Shown piece by piece: positions 45,315 to 54,192 of a stretch of DNA of 64,000 bases (position 1 is the first letter of the stretch; every line of letters begins with the position of its first letter). The stretch is from Desulfocicer sp963675955 (GTDB taxonomy: Bacteria; Desulfobacterota; Desulfobacteria; Desulfobacterales; Desulfobacteraceae): NCBI GenBank assembly GCA_963675955.2, contig CAXXVR010000007.1:682001-746000 (forward strand), read 5' to 3'. The translations under genes were made by a program, and so were the position numbers. A model generated the notes under the pieces. It ran no database searches. It had not been told where the DNA came from and saw only the letters and a program-made list of their open reading frames with translations.

Positions 45315-45572
45315 ATGAGCGATCTTCTTGACAATACAGATGCTGCAGAAAAGGCAGTTGTTGATTTTTTGACAAAAAAATCCAAGAACAAATCAAAATT
45401 TTACATCAAAGATTTTTATGCCCTTTTTCCCGATGACAAACCTAGAGCCATCAAAAAAGTGGTTAACAAAATGGTGGAGCATGAAATTCTGGAGTTCTGG
45501 TCCAGTGGCAGTACCACCATGTATGGTCTTAAGGGTACAGGCAAACAGGCTGGATCAGAAGGCGAAGATTGA
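45315..45572 (+). CDS. dsrD: Dissimilatory sulfite reductase accessory protein DsrD
   Basis: A small (85 aa) winged-helix protein found only next to dsrAB in sulfate, sulfite or thiosulfate reducers, and considered a marker of the reductive direction. Residues KFYIKDFYALFPDDKPRAIK and VVNKMVEHEILEFWSSGSTT form the helix-turn-helix and wing. It is reported to stimulate DsrAB activity rather than to act as a classical regulator. GGGGAG precedes the ATG. Confidence 0.96.
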   Translation: MSDLLDNTDAAEKAVVDFLTKKSKNKSKFYIKDFYALFPDDKPRAIKKVVNKMVEHEILEFWSSGSTTMYGLKGTGKQAGSEGED

Positions 45573-45598
45573 TATAATATCCCGGGATTTACCTGTCC

Positions 45599-47143
45599 AT
45601 GCAGTATCATCATAAAAAAATACCCGGTCTTGTAATCGCCGGACTCCGGGGTGGAAACGGTAAGACCGTTATCTCCCTTGGTGTTGCCGCTGCATGGCGG
45701 GATATCGGTATTAAAATTGCCCCCTTTAAAAAAGGGCCCGATTATATTGATGCCGGCTGGCTGTCCAAGGCAGCCGGCCGGTCCTGTTATAATCTTGATA
45801 CCTTCATGTGTTCCACCCAGCAGGCAGTATACTCCTTCCAAAAAAATTCACTCCTTGCAGATATTGCCATTATAGAAGGCAACCGAGGCCTGTATGACGG
45901 CATTGACATACAGGGCCGCACCAGCACCGCAGAAATCGCCAAACTTTTCAAACTTCCCGTCATTCTTGTACTGGACTGCACCAAGAGTACCCGTACCATG
46001 GCAGCCCTGCTGTTAGGGTGTATTCACTTTGATCCCCATGTCAACATCATGGGAGTGATTCTCAACCGGGTGGCGGGAAAACGCCATGAGAACAAGGTCA
46101 AAGACAATATCAGGCAATTTTGCAATATACCGGTGTTCGGGTCCGTCCCCAAACTTAAGGCCGAAGATTTTCCGGAAAGACACATGGGTCTTGTGCCTTC
46201 AGCTGAACATGAACTGGCCCTGGAATCCATCAAGGCCGCCGCCCGGATGGCCAGACAGTACATTGACCTGGATGGCCTATACCGCGCATGCCTGAAGGCA
46301 TCACAAACCCACAATGCCCCTGCCATGGATGTTTCAGCCGCCGATAACGAAGCCCAGATTCTGTGCGAACACTGCCGGAAAAAAGCCACGTCTTCTCCAA
46401 AAGCAAAATACAGCCTTTCACCGGCGGATGCATTTCCCACCGGAACAAAGCCCCTGATACACCCGCCCCTTTCAAAAAAACAGCGACCTACCATCGGTGT
46501 GATCCGGGACTCTGCATTTCAATTCTATTATCCAGACAACCTGGAATCCCTGGAAGAAAGCGGTGCCATCCTTCAGATTATAAGCCCCCTTAAATCCGAC
46601 CATCTGCCCCCGGTGGATGCCATTTACATGGGAGGCGGATTTCCTGAAACCCATGCCGCACAACTGGCCAACAATGAAAGCTTTCGAAACCAGCTTAAAT
46701 CCCTTGCCATGAAAGGGCTGCCCATATATGCCGAATGCGGTGGACTGATCTTTCTTGGTAAAAGCCTTACCTTGGCGGATATCACATACCCTATGGCAGA
46801 TATTTTACCCATCTCCTTTGGCCTTTCAAAACGTCCTGTGGGGCATGGCTATACACAGGTAAGGGTAATTCAGGATAACCCGTTCTTTGAGAAAGGCACG
46901 GTGATCCGGGGACATGAATTCAGATATTCCCACGTCATTGACATCGAATACCAGGAAAATGAAATGGTCTTTTTCATGGAAAGAGGCAAGGGAATCATTG
47001 ATAAAAAAGATGGTTTTTGCCGATACAACGTGTTTGGCACCTATACCCACACCCTCTCATCCTGTGCATCATCCTGGTCCCATGCCATGGTAAAACAGGC
47101 CCTGGCCCACAAAAACCGAAACATCCCCGCTGCTGAGTCTTGA
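45599..47143 (+). CDS. dsrN: CobB/CbiA-type siroheme amidase DsrN
   Basis: A cobyrinate a,c-diamide synthase homologue (514 aa). In dsr operons this gene, dsrN, is assigned to amidation of siroheme for DsrAB. The N-terminal ATP-binding domain has VIAGLRGGNGKTVISLG, KKGPDYIDAGWLSKAAGR and EGNRGLYDG. The C-terminal glutamine-amidotransferase domain has MGGGFPETHAAQL and the nucleophilic Cys in YAECGGLIFLGKS, and ends in the usual HTLSS region. A role in cobalamin synthesis is possible, but no other cob/cbi genes are here. The ribosome site is weak; it may depend on coupling with dsrD, 27 bp upstream. Confidence 0.9.
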   Translation: MQYHHKKIPGLVIAGLRGGNGKTVISLGVAAAWRDIGIKIAPFKKGPDYIDAGWLSKAAGRSCYNLDTFMCSTQQAVYSFQKNSLLADIAIIEGNRGLYDGIDIQGRTSTAEIAKLFKLPVILVLDCTKSTRTMAALLLGCIHFDPHVNIMGVILNRVAGKRHENKVKDNIRQFCNIPVFGSVPKLKAEDFPERHMGLVPSAEHELALESIKAAARMARQYIDLDGLYRACLKASQTHNAPAMDVSAADNEAQILCEHCRKKATSSPKAKYSLSPADAFPTGTKPLIHPPLSKKQRPTIGVIRDSAFQFYYPDNLESLEESGAILQIISPLKSDHLPPVDAIYMGGGFPETHAAQLANNESFRNQLKSLAMKGLPIYAECGGLIFLGKSLTLADITYPMADILPISFGLSKRPVGHGYTQVRVIQDNPFFEKGTVIRGHEFRYSHVIDIEYQENEMVFFMERGKGIIDKKDGFCRYNVFGTYTHTLSSCASSWSHAMVKQALAHKNRNIPAAES

Positions 47144-47193
47144 TCCTCACTTACCGCCGGGGGGCGGCATAGCTCCATTGGCATAGACCAAAA

Positions 47194-47239
47194 TAATAAA
47201 AGGGCTTTTACACCACGATGTGCAAAAGCCCTTTTTATT
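47194..47239. terminator. Bidirectional rho-independent terminator
   Basis: aataaaagggcttttacac pairs with tgcaaaagccctttttatt, and A/T tracts on both sides let it end both the dsr transcript and the leftward cytochrome gene. Confidence 0.88.
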
Positions 47240-47283
47240 TTTACAAATATCTGTTTCTATTACATTACTCGGCGATTTTTCAA

Positions 47284-47751
47284 TCAACCTTTTTTGGGAT
47301 GACAGTTCTTGCAACTCTGGGGAGCGGCCTTGGGGTCTCTGGCTTTTAACCCCTTTTTTTTATTATAATCCTTATGGCAGCCGATGCAGTTGGCATGGAG
47401 TGCATCTTTGTGATATTTCATGATCTTGTCTTTTTTGCTGAGTTTTTCACCCTTGGGTGCCTTGGCGGTTTCTTTATGGCAGACCACGCAGCTCTGCACA
47501 TCTTCACCACCTTTCAGTGCCAGGGGAACCCCTTTATCATCGTGGTGACATTCACCGCAGGCAATACCATATTTTTCGGCATGGGCCTTATGGGAAAAGG
47601 TAACAAGCCCCTTGGTGTGTTTGGCATAGCCCTTGGTCTCCATGGTTATTTTTTCTGGTGCCTGGGTTCCGGCATACACTGCCATAGACACAAAAAGGAC
47701 TGCCATTACCGCAGCCATCAAAGAGGTTAAAAGCCTTCTGTTCTTCATCAC
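47284..47751 (-). CDS. Periplasmic tetraheme cytochrome c3
   Basis: A class III multiheme cytochrome that shuttles electrons between periplasmic hydrogenases or formate dehydrogenases and membrane complexes. After a signal peptide (LLTSLMAAVMAVLFVSMAVYA) there are four CXXCH heme sites, in ACGECHHD, SCVVCHKE, NCIGCHKDY and SCKNCHPKK. The distal His ligands fit VTFSHKAHAEKYG and KYHKDALHAN. Length 155 aa, mature about 128. AAGGAG precedes the double ATG; either Met can start. Export of the apoprotein is by Sec, not by the Tat genes next to it. Confidence 0.92.
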   Translation of the reverse strand: MMKNRRLLTSLMAAVMAVLFVSMAVYAGTQAPEKITMETKGYAKHTKGLVTFSHKAHAEKYGIACGECHHDDKGVPLALKGGEDVQSCVVCHKETAKAPKGEKLSKKDKIMKYHKDALHANCIGCHKDYNKKKGLKARDPKAAPQSCKNCHPKKG

Positions 47752-47786
47752 TTACACTCCTTTTGCATTATTTCATTATAACCCAC

Positions 47787-47825
47787 ATGGCAGTATGCAC
47801 CTGCCACAACAAAGGTTGAAACCCC
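47787..47825. repeat. Hairpin-CACAA module upstream of cytochrome c3
   Basis: TGGCAG tatgcac CTGCCA followed by CAACAAAGGTTGAAA, closely parallel to 35203-35240. The surrounding gap (47752-48042) has no gene. Confidence 0.5.
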
Positions 47826-48042
47826 AGCCACTGCAGTCATTTGGGAAAGTATTTATTTCAAATTAACTTGCCCGGCAGTAACTAACTGCCCTGCAAAGGA
47901 TTGAAACTGTTACAATTCCAGACTGTTGGGCAGAATTTCATATAAAGAATACGGAATACCACATGACATTCCGACCAACTTAACACATTTAAACTTACCA
48001 AATGCTCTTGGTTCATTCTCGGGGGGTGAGATCATGATTTTT

Positions 48043-48813
48043 TCAGGATGCCTCTTCATCATCTTTCTCATTTTCGTCCTCATCAGAGGATTTTTTTTTC
48101 TGAAACACCCTGGCCCCCACAATACTGATCTCATAAAGAATCATCAGGGGAATGGCCATCATAATCTGGGTCACCACGTCAGGGGGAGTAATCAGGGCAG
48201 ATCCCGTAAAGAAAATCAACACCGCATATTTACGATTTTTAGTTAAAAAACCAACTGTGACAAGGCCCATGCGTGCCATGAAGGTAATGACCAGTGGCAA
48301 TTCAAAAACAAAACCAAAGGCCAGAAGCATTTTGGAGGCAAATCCCAGATATTCTTTCATGGATGGCATCGCCTGGATGGTTTCCGAGGCAAACCCAAGG
48401 AAAAATTGAAATCCATAGGGAAATACGATGAAATAGCCAAAGCTTGAACCAATGGCAAAAAAGAAAATGGACAGCAGCACCACCGGAATGAGAAACTTTT
48501 TCTCCTGACGATAGAGTCCTGGGGAAACAAACATCCAGAACTCATAAAACAGAACCGGCACCGCCGCAACAATACCGGTCAGGAGTGCCACCTTCAGGTA
48601 GGTGAAGAAGGCCTCTGGCAGCCCTGTAAAAATCATTTTCTGATTTTCACCCATGGCCTTTACCAGGGGAGCCATGAGAATATCAAAAAGTTTTTCCTTA
48701 AAACAGTAGGCAACAACAAAGCCTACCCCAACGGCAATGAAACATCGAACCAGACGATCCCGTAATTCGGTAAGATGGTCGGTGAAGGGTGTTTTATCAT
48801 CTTCCAGGGTCAT
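48043..48813 (-). CDS. tatC: Sec-independent protein translocase TatC
   Basis: TatC is the polytopic receptor for twin-arginine signal peptides, which export folded cofactor enzymes. The N-terminal family motif FTDHLTELRDRLVRCFIA is followed by six membrane segments, including VALLTGIVAAVPVLFYEFWM and FLIPVVLLSIFFFAIGSSFG. Conserved loop residues FVSPGLYRQEKK, EYLGFASKMLLAFGFVFELP and ALITPPDVVTQIMMAIPL are present. The C-terminus is very acidic (SSDEDENEKDDEE). Its ATG overlaps the tatB stop by 4 bp. Confidence 0.96.
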   Translation of the reverse strand: MTLEDDKTPFTDHLTELRDRLVRCFIAVGVGFVVAYCFKEKLFDILMAPLVKAMGENQKMIFTGLPEAFFTYLKVALLTGIVAAVPVLFYEFWMFVSPGLYRQEKKFLIPVVLLSIFFFAIGSSFGYFIVFPYGFQFFLGFASETIQAMPSMKEYLGFASKMLLAFGFVFELPLVITFMARMGLVTVGFLTKNRKYAVLIFFTGSALITPPDVVTQIMMAIPLMILYEISIVGARVFQKKKSSDEDENEKDDEEAS

Positions 48814-49265
48814 ATTCCCTTTTCATCCTTATTCTGTTTCATGGGGGGGATATTATCATCATCGGCAGACAGATCCCCGGAGCGGGGTGATTCCTTGGCA
48901 GGAAAGGGGTCCAGAGATGCTGCAACGGTCTTTCTTTCTGTCTTTTCCTCTGAATCAGCTTTTTCTGGGACAGAGGATTCAGGGGATTTAGCCTTTTCCA
49001 GAGGTGTGCCATCTGCCTGTGTGGACAGGGGATTTATGACATCCGCAGCTTTTTTAAGATCATCGGCAACGGTTATGGCCGGTTCTTTGAACTCATTGAT
49101 GGTACTTTCCACATCCATGCTTTTTTTAAAGTCCTGGGCCGCTTTTTTAAATTCTCCCATGGCACGTCCCAGGGTCTTTGCCACATCGGGCAATTTTTTA
49201 GGACCAATAACCATCAATGCAATGGCCAGAATCAAAAAGATCTCAGGCATTCCCAAACCAAACAT
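48810..49265 (-). CDS. tatB: Sec-independent protein translocase TatB
   Basis: A single-span TatA/B protein that with TatC forms the Tat substrate receptor. The N-terminal membrane helix GMPEIFLILAIALMVIGPKK ends at the hinge, followed by the amphipathic helix LPDVAKTLGRAMGEFKKAAQ and a long charged, Pro/Ser-rich tail. ATG 49265 has AGGAG nine bases upstream; an in-frame TTG at 49274 falls inside that spacer. The 151-aa length and coupling with tatC favour TatB over TatA. Confidence 0.9.
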   Translation of the reverse strand: MFGLGMPEIFLILAIALMVIGPKKLPDVAKTLGRAMGEFKKAAQDFKKSMDVESTINEFKEPAITVADDLKKAADVINPLSTQADGTPLEKAKSPESSVPEKADSEEKTERKTVAASLDPFPAKESPRSGDLSADDDNIPPMKQNKDEKGI

Positions 49266-49461
49266 TATGTTCAACTCCTTTTTTACTTCTCACTCAAAGG
49301 TTTTCTACGATGCCACCACAACCATTGATATCATTTAAAAAAACAGCTCAAGTGGTACGAATCTTAAGGTTTAAAGATCCCGGGGTTTTTATGAAAAACC
49401 AGACACCGGGCAGGAACCCGGACAGGGTCTGCCACTTAAGTTATAAATATTGAGCTTACCT

Positions 49462-49586
49462 ATGTAAATATTATATAAATATTTGGACAATGCCCCATAC
49501 TCAAGTGTTTGGAACTGACCTAGCATACTTGTGCTAAGCGGGCAAACTAAAATATGTAAATATGGGGTGCTGACCGAATATTTACC
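49462..49586 (-). repeat. MITE-like element (TAAATATT family), copy 3 (inverted)
   Basis: Read on the minus strand it starts ggtaaatattcggtcagcac, contains a central cttagcac/gtatgctagg palindrome and a caaactag-like arm, and ends tgtccaaatatttatata. It is diverged but in the same order as copies 1 and 2. It fills most of the tatB/helicase gap (49266-49636), which has no gene. Confidence 0.7.
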
Positions 49587-49636
49587 TTAAACAAGTAAGA
49601 TATCCTTTTATAACAAATGGTTTTAAGGTGTCAAGT

Positions 49637-51187
49637 TCAGATCGTTTTCTTTTTCCCGGAGGCCGGGGGACGTCGCCTTCTGGATCGTGTGTTCCGGGAT
49701 GGTCGCCGGGAAGATGAAGAACCGGAACGTTTTCTGGCATTCTCTGGACGTTCCACCCGGATCTTCATGGGTTTGGGAAGGGCTGCCAGCATTTCCTCAT
49801 CGGGATACTCACACACCAGTGACTCCCCAAGCACCTCTTCAATGGCCGGGATATAAAAAGAGCTGTTCTCATCGGCAAAACTTACAGAAATACCGTCTGC
49901 ACCCGCCCGACCGGTACGGCCGATACGATGCACATAATGCTCTGGTTCCTGGGGAAGATCATAGTTAATCACATGGGTGACCCCCTCTATATGAAGCCCC
50001 CTGGCCGCCACATCCGTGGCCACAAGGATTTTTATTCTTCCATTTTTAAAGGCATCAAGGGTCTTAACCCGACGGGCCTGGGATACCTCACCTGAGAGAA
50101 TATCCCCATCCAGTCCATATTCCTTGAACTTATGGGCCAGCCGTCTTGTGGTATCCCTGCGGTTAACAAACACAATCACCCGTTCCAGGTTCTCCCCATG
50201 GATAAGATTATAAAGCAGCACAAATTTCTCAGATTCCGTGACAATATAAACCTTCTGGTTGATGCGTTCCGAGGCCGCATGGTCCGGGCTGATTTCTATT
50301 TTAACCGAGTCCTTTGTCCACTGGGAGGCAAGACGCAATATTTCAGGACTTAAAGTGGCACTGAAAAACATGGTCTGACGCTGATCTTTGTTGGGGGTGG
50401 CATAAATAATCCTGCGGATATCGGGCAGAAAGCCCATGTCCAGCATACGGTCGGCCTCATCCAGCACCAAAATTTCCACCTTTTTCAGATTAATGATCTT
50501 CCGGCCCATGAAATCAATGAGCCTGCCCGGTGTGGCAGCCACCACATCCACATGACGATTGATGAGCATATCCTGCTGTTTCCGATAATCCATGCCCCCA
50601 AACACAGAAATCATGCGAAGGGGTGTGTACTTGGCAAGGTCTTTACCATCTTTTTCAATCTGAATGACCAACTCCCTTGTGGGGGCCAGAATCAGGGCCC
50701 GGGGGGTTCCTTTTTGCCGCTTGCCTCGAATGGGATTTCGCAACAGACGAGTAAAAATACTCACCAGGAATGCGGCACTTTTTCCCGTTCCTGTCTGGGC
50801 CTCTGCTGTGGCGTCCTTTCCCTCCAGGGCATGGGGAAGCACCTCTGCCTGCACCGGCATGGCATAGTCAAATTTCAGATCTGCAATGGCGTGCATAAGA
50901 CTCAAGGGAAGTTTAAAGTCATGGAAACGTGATTTGCCTTCCATGGGGGGAACCTGAAATGCTTTCAGGGACCATGGGGGTTTTCTGGGGCGTGGGGGAC
51001 GAACCGGGACCGGGACCGGTTCAGAGGGCATGGAATCTGATGTCGACTCAAATTTTCCGGCTGTTATCCCAGAAGTCTTCTGATGGTGGACGACGGACAC
51101 AGGATCTGGAGAAACGGTTTCATCCACATGGTGTTCACTTTTTTTCCCAGACAGTTTTGAAAATAACGACCTAAAAAAACGTATCAA
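49637..51187 (-). CDS. DEAD-box RNA helicase (RhlB/RhlE-like)
   Basis: An ATP-dependent RNA helicase of 516 aa. The order is a disordered Pro-rich N terminus (1-75), Q-motif region (FHDFKLPLSLMHAI, YAMPVQAEVLPHAL), motif I AEAQTGTGKSAAFL, PTRELVIQI, TPGRLIDF, motif II LDEADRMLDMGF, motif III FSATLS, motif V ATDVAARGLHIEG, motif VI HRIGRTGRAG, and a basic Arg/Ser-rich tail for RNA binding. The start is TTG, immediately after the glpB stop, with AAAGGT upstream, so it is coupled to glpAB, an unusual partnership. Confidence 0.9.
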   Translation of the reverse strand: MIRFFRSLFSKLSGKKSEHHVDETVSPDPVSVVHHQKTSGITAGKFESTSDSMPSEPVPVPVRPPRPRKPPWSLKAFQVPPMEGKSRFHDFKLPLSLMHAIADLKFDYAMPVQAEVLPHALEGKDATAEAQTGTGKSAAFLVSIFTRLLRNPIRGKRQKGTPRALILAPTRELVIQIEKDGKDLAKYTPLRMISVFGGMDYRKQQDMLINRHVDVVAATPGRLIDFMGRKIINLKKVEILVLDEADRMLDMGFLPDIRRIIYATPNKDQRQTMFFSATLSPEILRLASQWTKDSVKIEISPDHAASERINQKVYIVTESEKFVLLYNLIHGENLERVIVFVNRRDTTRRLAHKFKEYGLDGDILSGEVSQARRVKTLDAFKNGRIKILVATDVAARGLHIEGVTHVINYDLPQEPEHYVHRIGRTGRAGADGISVSFADENSSFYIPAIEEVLGESLVCEYPDEEMLAALPKPMKIRVERPENARKRSGSSSSRRPSRNTRSRRRRPPASGKKKTI

Positions 51188-52474
51188 TCACTTATACCTT
51201 TTACAAAAAGCCCTGACTGCGGCATGGGCCGTTGCAATGGCGACGCCCGACCCGCACTTCAAACGGGTCCAGTCACAGTGAGCCAGAATTGAGCCTGCAG
51301 CAAACAGGCCGGGAGAAAAGGGCATTGATGTCTCTGTCAATGGTCGAAACATCCCGTCAACCCGGAGACCTGAACGATTTACCGGATGTCCCAAGGGATC
51401 AAACAGATGGACATTATGCCATTTGTCTCTTCCCTCGGGCTGGTGTACCGGAATTCCCATAAGGCTTTCACGGATGCCGGTACGTTCCGCCGTCAATCCC
51501 TTTCCCAGAAATCGTCCCGTTGCAAGGATGACACCCTTTGATTCTATTCGCTTGAGAGTCCCGGATTCTCCGGCAGTTATTCTGTACGTTCCATTGGAAA
51601 AACTCTCAACTCTTTTTACCATTTCTGGCAAAGAAAGCAAAGCATCATTTTTTTGAAGGCCCCTTAGAAACAGCTCCTGGAGCCGTATACCGGGCACCGA
51701 CACCGGGGGTGTGGGAATTTCAAAAACCGTCACCCCCAGGAGGCGTTCCAGGGTACGGATTGTTTCACAGGAATGGTACATGCCAAGGAGGGCAGGAAAG
51801 CCCACGGCTTTTGCATCTCGTATCAGGGGTAATACCTTTGCGGCAAGTGCTTCCACATTCACCACAACATCCAGGGATCTTGCCAGATGCTCTGGAAACA
51901 CCTCTTCCATGAGTTCCATGCCTGGAAATGGAATACAGGCATCCACCAAGCCGTTCCAGTCCGCCCCCAGAGCTGACACAATCTGACGGGCACTGTATAT
52001 TTTAAGTCCGGTGAAGCCCACAAGCAGGGTGGGTAATCGCTTTTTCAGCACCGCCACCCCCTGCCACATGGAAAGGGGAATCAGATGACTTTTTTTCAGA
52101 GTTCCCATGGAGGTGATGATATCTACATTCTGCATCCTGTTCCGTCGATAGGGAAGGCCCTGATCTCCTAGAAATTGCTGAACCATGTCCAGGGCCTGAT
52201 CAATGTCTTCATTGGAAAGGGTGGCATAAGGATGTTCGGGAAGATCTCTTCTGATGCGGTCAATGCCGTCAAAGGGATTTCCCCATTGATGTCCCGGGGG
52301 ATACACCCCCATTAAATCCATGAGTCCTGTGGCAAAATGAATGGAGCTGGTTTTCCCCGTCAACACCACGGTAAGCCCCTGCTCCAGGGCAAAGAGGGCT
52401 GCCGAAAGCCCGGCCATGCCGGTACCAATAATGGTGAGATCTGCCTGAATGTCTGTTTTATTATCTGTTTTCAT
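51188..52474 (-). CDS. glpB: Anaerobic glycerol-3-phosphate dehydrogenase subunit B-like flavoprotein
   Basis: A FAD/FMN subunit of 428 aa. It has the N-terminal dinucleotide fold DLTIIGTGMAGLSAALFALE, the GlpB-type segments HFATGLMDLMGVYP and LPTLLVGFTGLKIYSAR, a second nucleotide motif GVILATGRFLGKGL, and a C-terminal LKCGSGVAIATAHAAV. In the enteric enzyme GlpAC and GlpB pass electrons from glycerol-3-phosphate to quinone. ATG 52474 has AGGTG upstream; the longer frame would run far into glpA. It overlaps glpA by 14 bp. Confidence 0.87.
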   Translation of the reverse strand: MKTDNKTDIQADLTIIGTGMAGLSAALFALEQGLTVVLTGKTSSIHFATGLMDLMGVYPPGHQWGNPFDGIDRIRRDLPEHPYATLSNEDIDQALDMVQQFLGDQGLPYRRNRMQNVDIITSMGTLKKSHLIPLSMWQGVAVLKKRLPTLLVGFTGLKIYSARQIVSALGADWNGLVDACIPFPGMELMEEVFPEHLARSLDVVVNVEALAAKVLPLIRDAKAVGFPALLGMYHSCETIRTLERLLGVTVFEIPTPPVSVPGIRLQELFLRGLQKNDALLSLPEMVKRVESFSNGTYRITAGESGTLKRIESKGVILATGRFLGKGLTAERTGIRESLMGIPVHQPEGRDKWHNVHLFDPLGHPVNRSGLRVDGMFRPLTETSMPFSPGLFAAGSILAHCDWTRLKCGSGVAIATAHAAVRAFCKRYK

Positions 52475-54029
52475 GATCACCTGCCAGTTCAAGATCAAAA
52501 AAGCCACAGTGCATGGCTTCGGTGAGTTCTGCCTGAATGAGCTGGTCTCCCCAGAAAATGGGCAACTGCCCCTTCCATCGTTCATTGAGAAAGGCCTTGA
52601 TATCATCCACGCCATGGGTACTGCTCAATGCTCCCTTATCATACATGTGGGCCAGCACCCGAACACTGCAGAAAGCACCCTGGCAGGGACCTTTGCCCAG
52701 CCGACTGCGCTTGCCAATGTTTAATAAGTCAGGTATCTCATTGTTTTTTTTCAATTCACAGGCAATGTCATCAATGGTTTTTTCCGAGATCATTTCACAC
52801 TCGCAAAGCAGCTTATCCGTCTCGCCATGGCCCTTGGCCATCCAGCGCTTCGGTGCCAGCCCAGGTTCCGTCCATTTGCCTTCCATGCTGGAAGGTAAAG
52901 GCTCCGTGCGGGTGAGGCAGGGATTTTTATTGCCAAGTTTTTCACAGGCCATGTCTGTGGTTTTTTCCGCCATCAATCGGAAGGTGGTGAGTTTTCCACC
53001 GGTGATGGTGATGAAATTATCCAGCCCGGTTTCCCCATGATCCACCAGGGTAAATCCCCGGCTGACGTTTCTGTCATCGGATCCGCTGTTGCTGGATCCC
53101 ACCAGGGGTCGAACGCCGGAATAGGCCCTGATATACCTCACCTTTTCAAGAAACGGAATCATCTGTGCCCCCTGGGAGACAATGTGATCGGTTTCCGCCA
53201 CGGTGGGAGCAATTAAATCAGGATCATCCACCCGCCTGGAGGTGGTGCCGATGATGGACACCGTGCCCCCGGGCACAAGGATGTCGGCATCGGCAGGGGG
53301 GCGAAGGCGATTGATCACCCCACTGGTAATCCGGGACTGGGTCACCAGCAATGTTCCCATGGAGCACAGTATGTTTAAAGAGGCCCCAGCCATGGCAGCG
53401 ATGTGTCCGGCCCAGGCACCACCGGCATTTATCACAAGGCCGGGATGCACCATCATACGTTTGCCCGTCCGGGTATCTTCCAATACAACAGTTTCAATAC
53501 CATAGGATGCCAATATGAAGTCTACGGCCCGGGTGTGACAAAAAAGTTTTGCCCCCAGCTGTTTTGCATGGGCCATATTTTCAAGGGAAAGCATGAAGGG
53601 ATCAACGGCTGCATCTTCCACCGCACAGGCGGCAATGAGGTTTGAAGACAATCCTGGTTCCAGTTCCCTGGCAGCCTCCAGGCTGAGGCGCTGGCAGGCA
53701 AGCCCGCTTTTTCTACAGAATCCGGGAAAATCCGCCACATAGTTTTCATCATCTCCCTCAAGAGCCACAAACATCCCGCCACAGTCATCAATGCAGTGGG
53801 GGGCGGTCTGTTTGAGTATCCGGCCCTCTTCCATGCACTCTCTTGCACTTTCCATGTCATTGGATACATACCTGGCACCGCTGTGAAGAAGCCCATGGTT
53901 CCCGCCGGATGCACCGGCATTGATGTCTGACTTTTCCACCAGAATTGAAGAAATCCCCCGCAGGGCAAGATCTCTTGCAACACCGGTACCGGTTACCCCA
54001 CCCCCGATGATTAATACCTCGGTTTCCAC
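52461..54029 (-). CDS. glpA: Anaerobic glycerol-3-phosphate dehydrogenase subunit A
   Basis: The catalytic FAD subunit oxidising glycerol-3-phosphate to dihydroxyacetone phosphate. Landmarks are the FAD loop EVLIIGGGVTGTGVARDLAL, SGGNHGLLHSGARYV, YSGVRPLVG and GGKLTTFRLMAE. A C-terminal BFD-like [2Fe-2S] domain has LLCECEMIS and GKGPCQGAFCSVR. I start at GTG 54029 (VETEVLIIGG) behind GGGGGG; a GTG at 54050 adds seven residues but has no ribosome site. No glpC follows; a DEAD-box helicase takes its place after glpB. Confidence 0.9.
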   Translation of the reverse strand: METEVLIIGGGVTGTGVARDLALRGISSILVEKSDINAGASGGNHGLLHSGARYVSNDMESARECMEEGRILKQTAPHCIDDCGGMFVALEGDDENYVADFPGFCRKSGLACQRLSLEAARELEPGLSSNLIAACAVEDAAVDPFMLSLENMAHAKQLGAKLFCHTRAVDFILASYGIETVVLEDTRTGKRMMVHPGLVINAGGAWAGHIAAMAGASLNILCSMGTLLVTQSRITSGVINRLRPPADADILVPGGTVSIIGTTSRRVDDPDLIAPTVAETDHIVSQGAQMIPFLEKVRYIRAYSGVRPLVGSSNSGSDDRNVSRGFTLVDHGETGLDNFITITGGKLTTFRLMAEKTTDMACEKLGNKNPCLTRTEPLPSSMEGKWTEPGLAPKRWMAKGHGETDKLLCECEMISEKTIDDIACELKKNNEIPDLLNIGKRSRLGKGPCQGAFCSVRVLAHMYDKGALSSTHGVDDIKAFLNERWKGQLPIFWGDQLIQAELTEAMHCGFFDLELAGDHENR

Positions 54030-54192
54030 TTTCCCCCCATTGTTCTTCACAATACAACATGTTTATGTTTAAGATTAATTGATTGAAAAAACACATCAAT
54101 TCCTGGGCGTTCATTAACATTGCACCGGGGGTTTGGCAATATTATATTTTCACTTTACAACACCAATGTTCATCTTTAAACAAAAACAAAAC

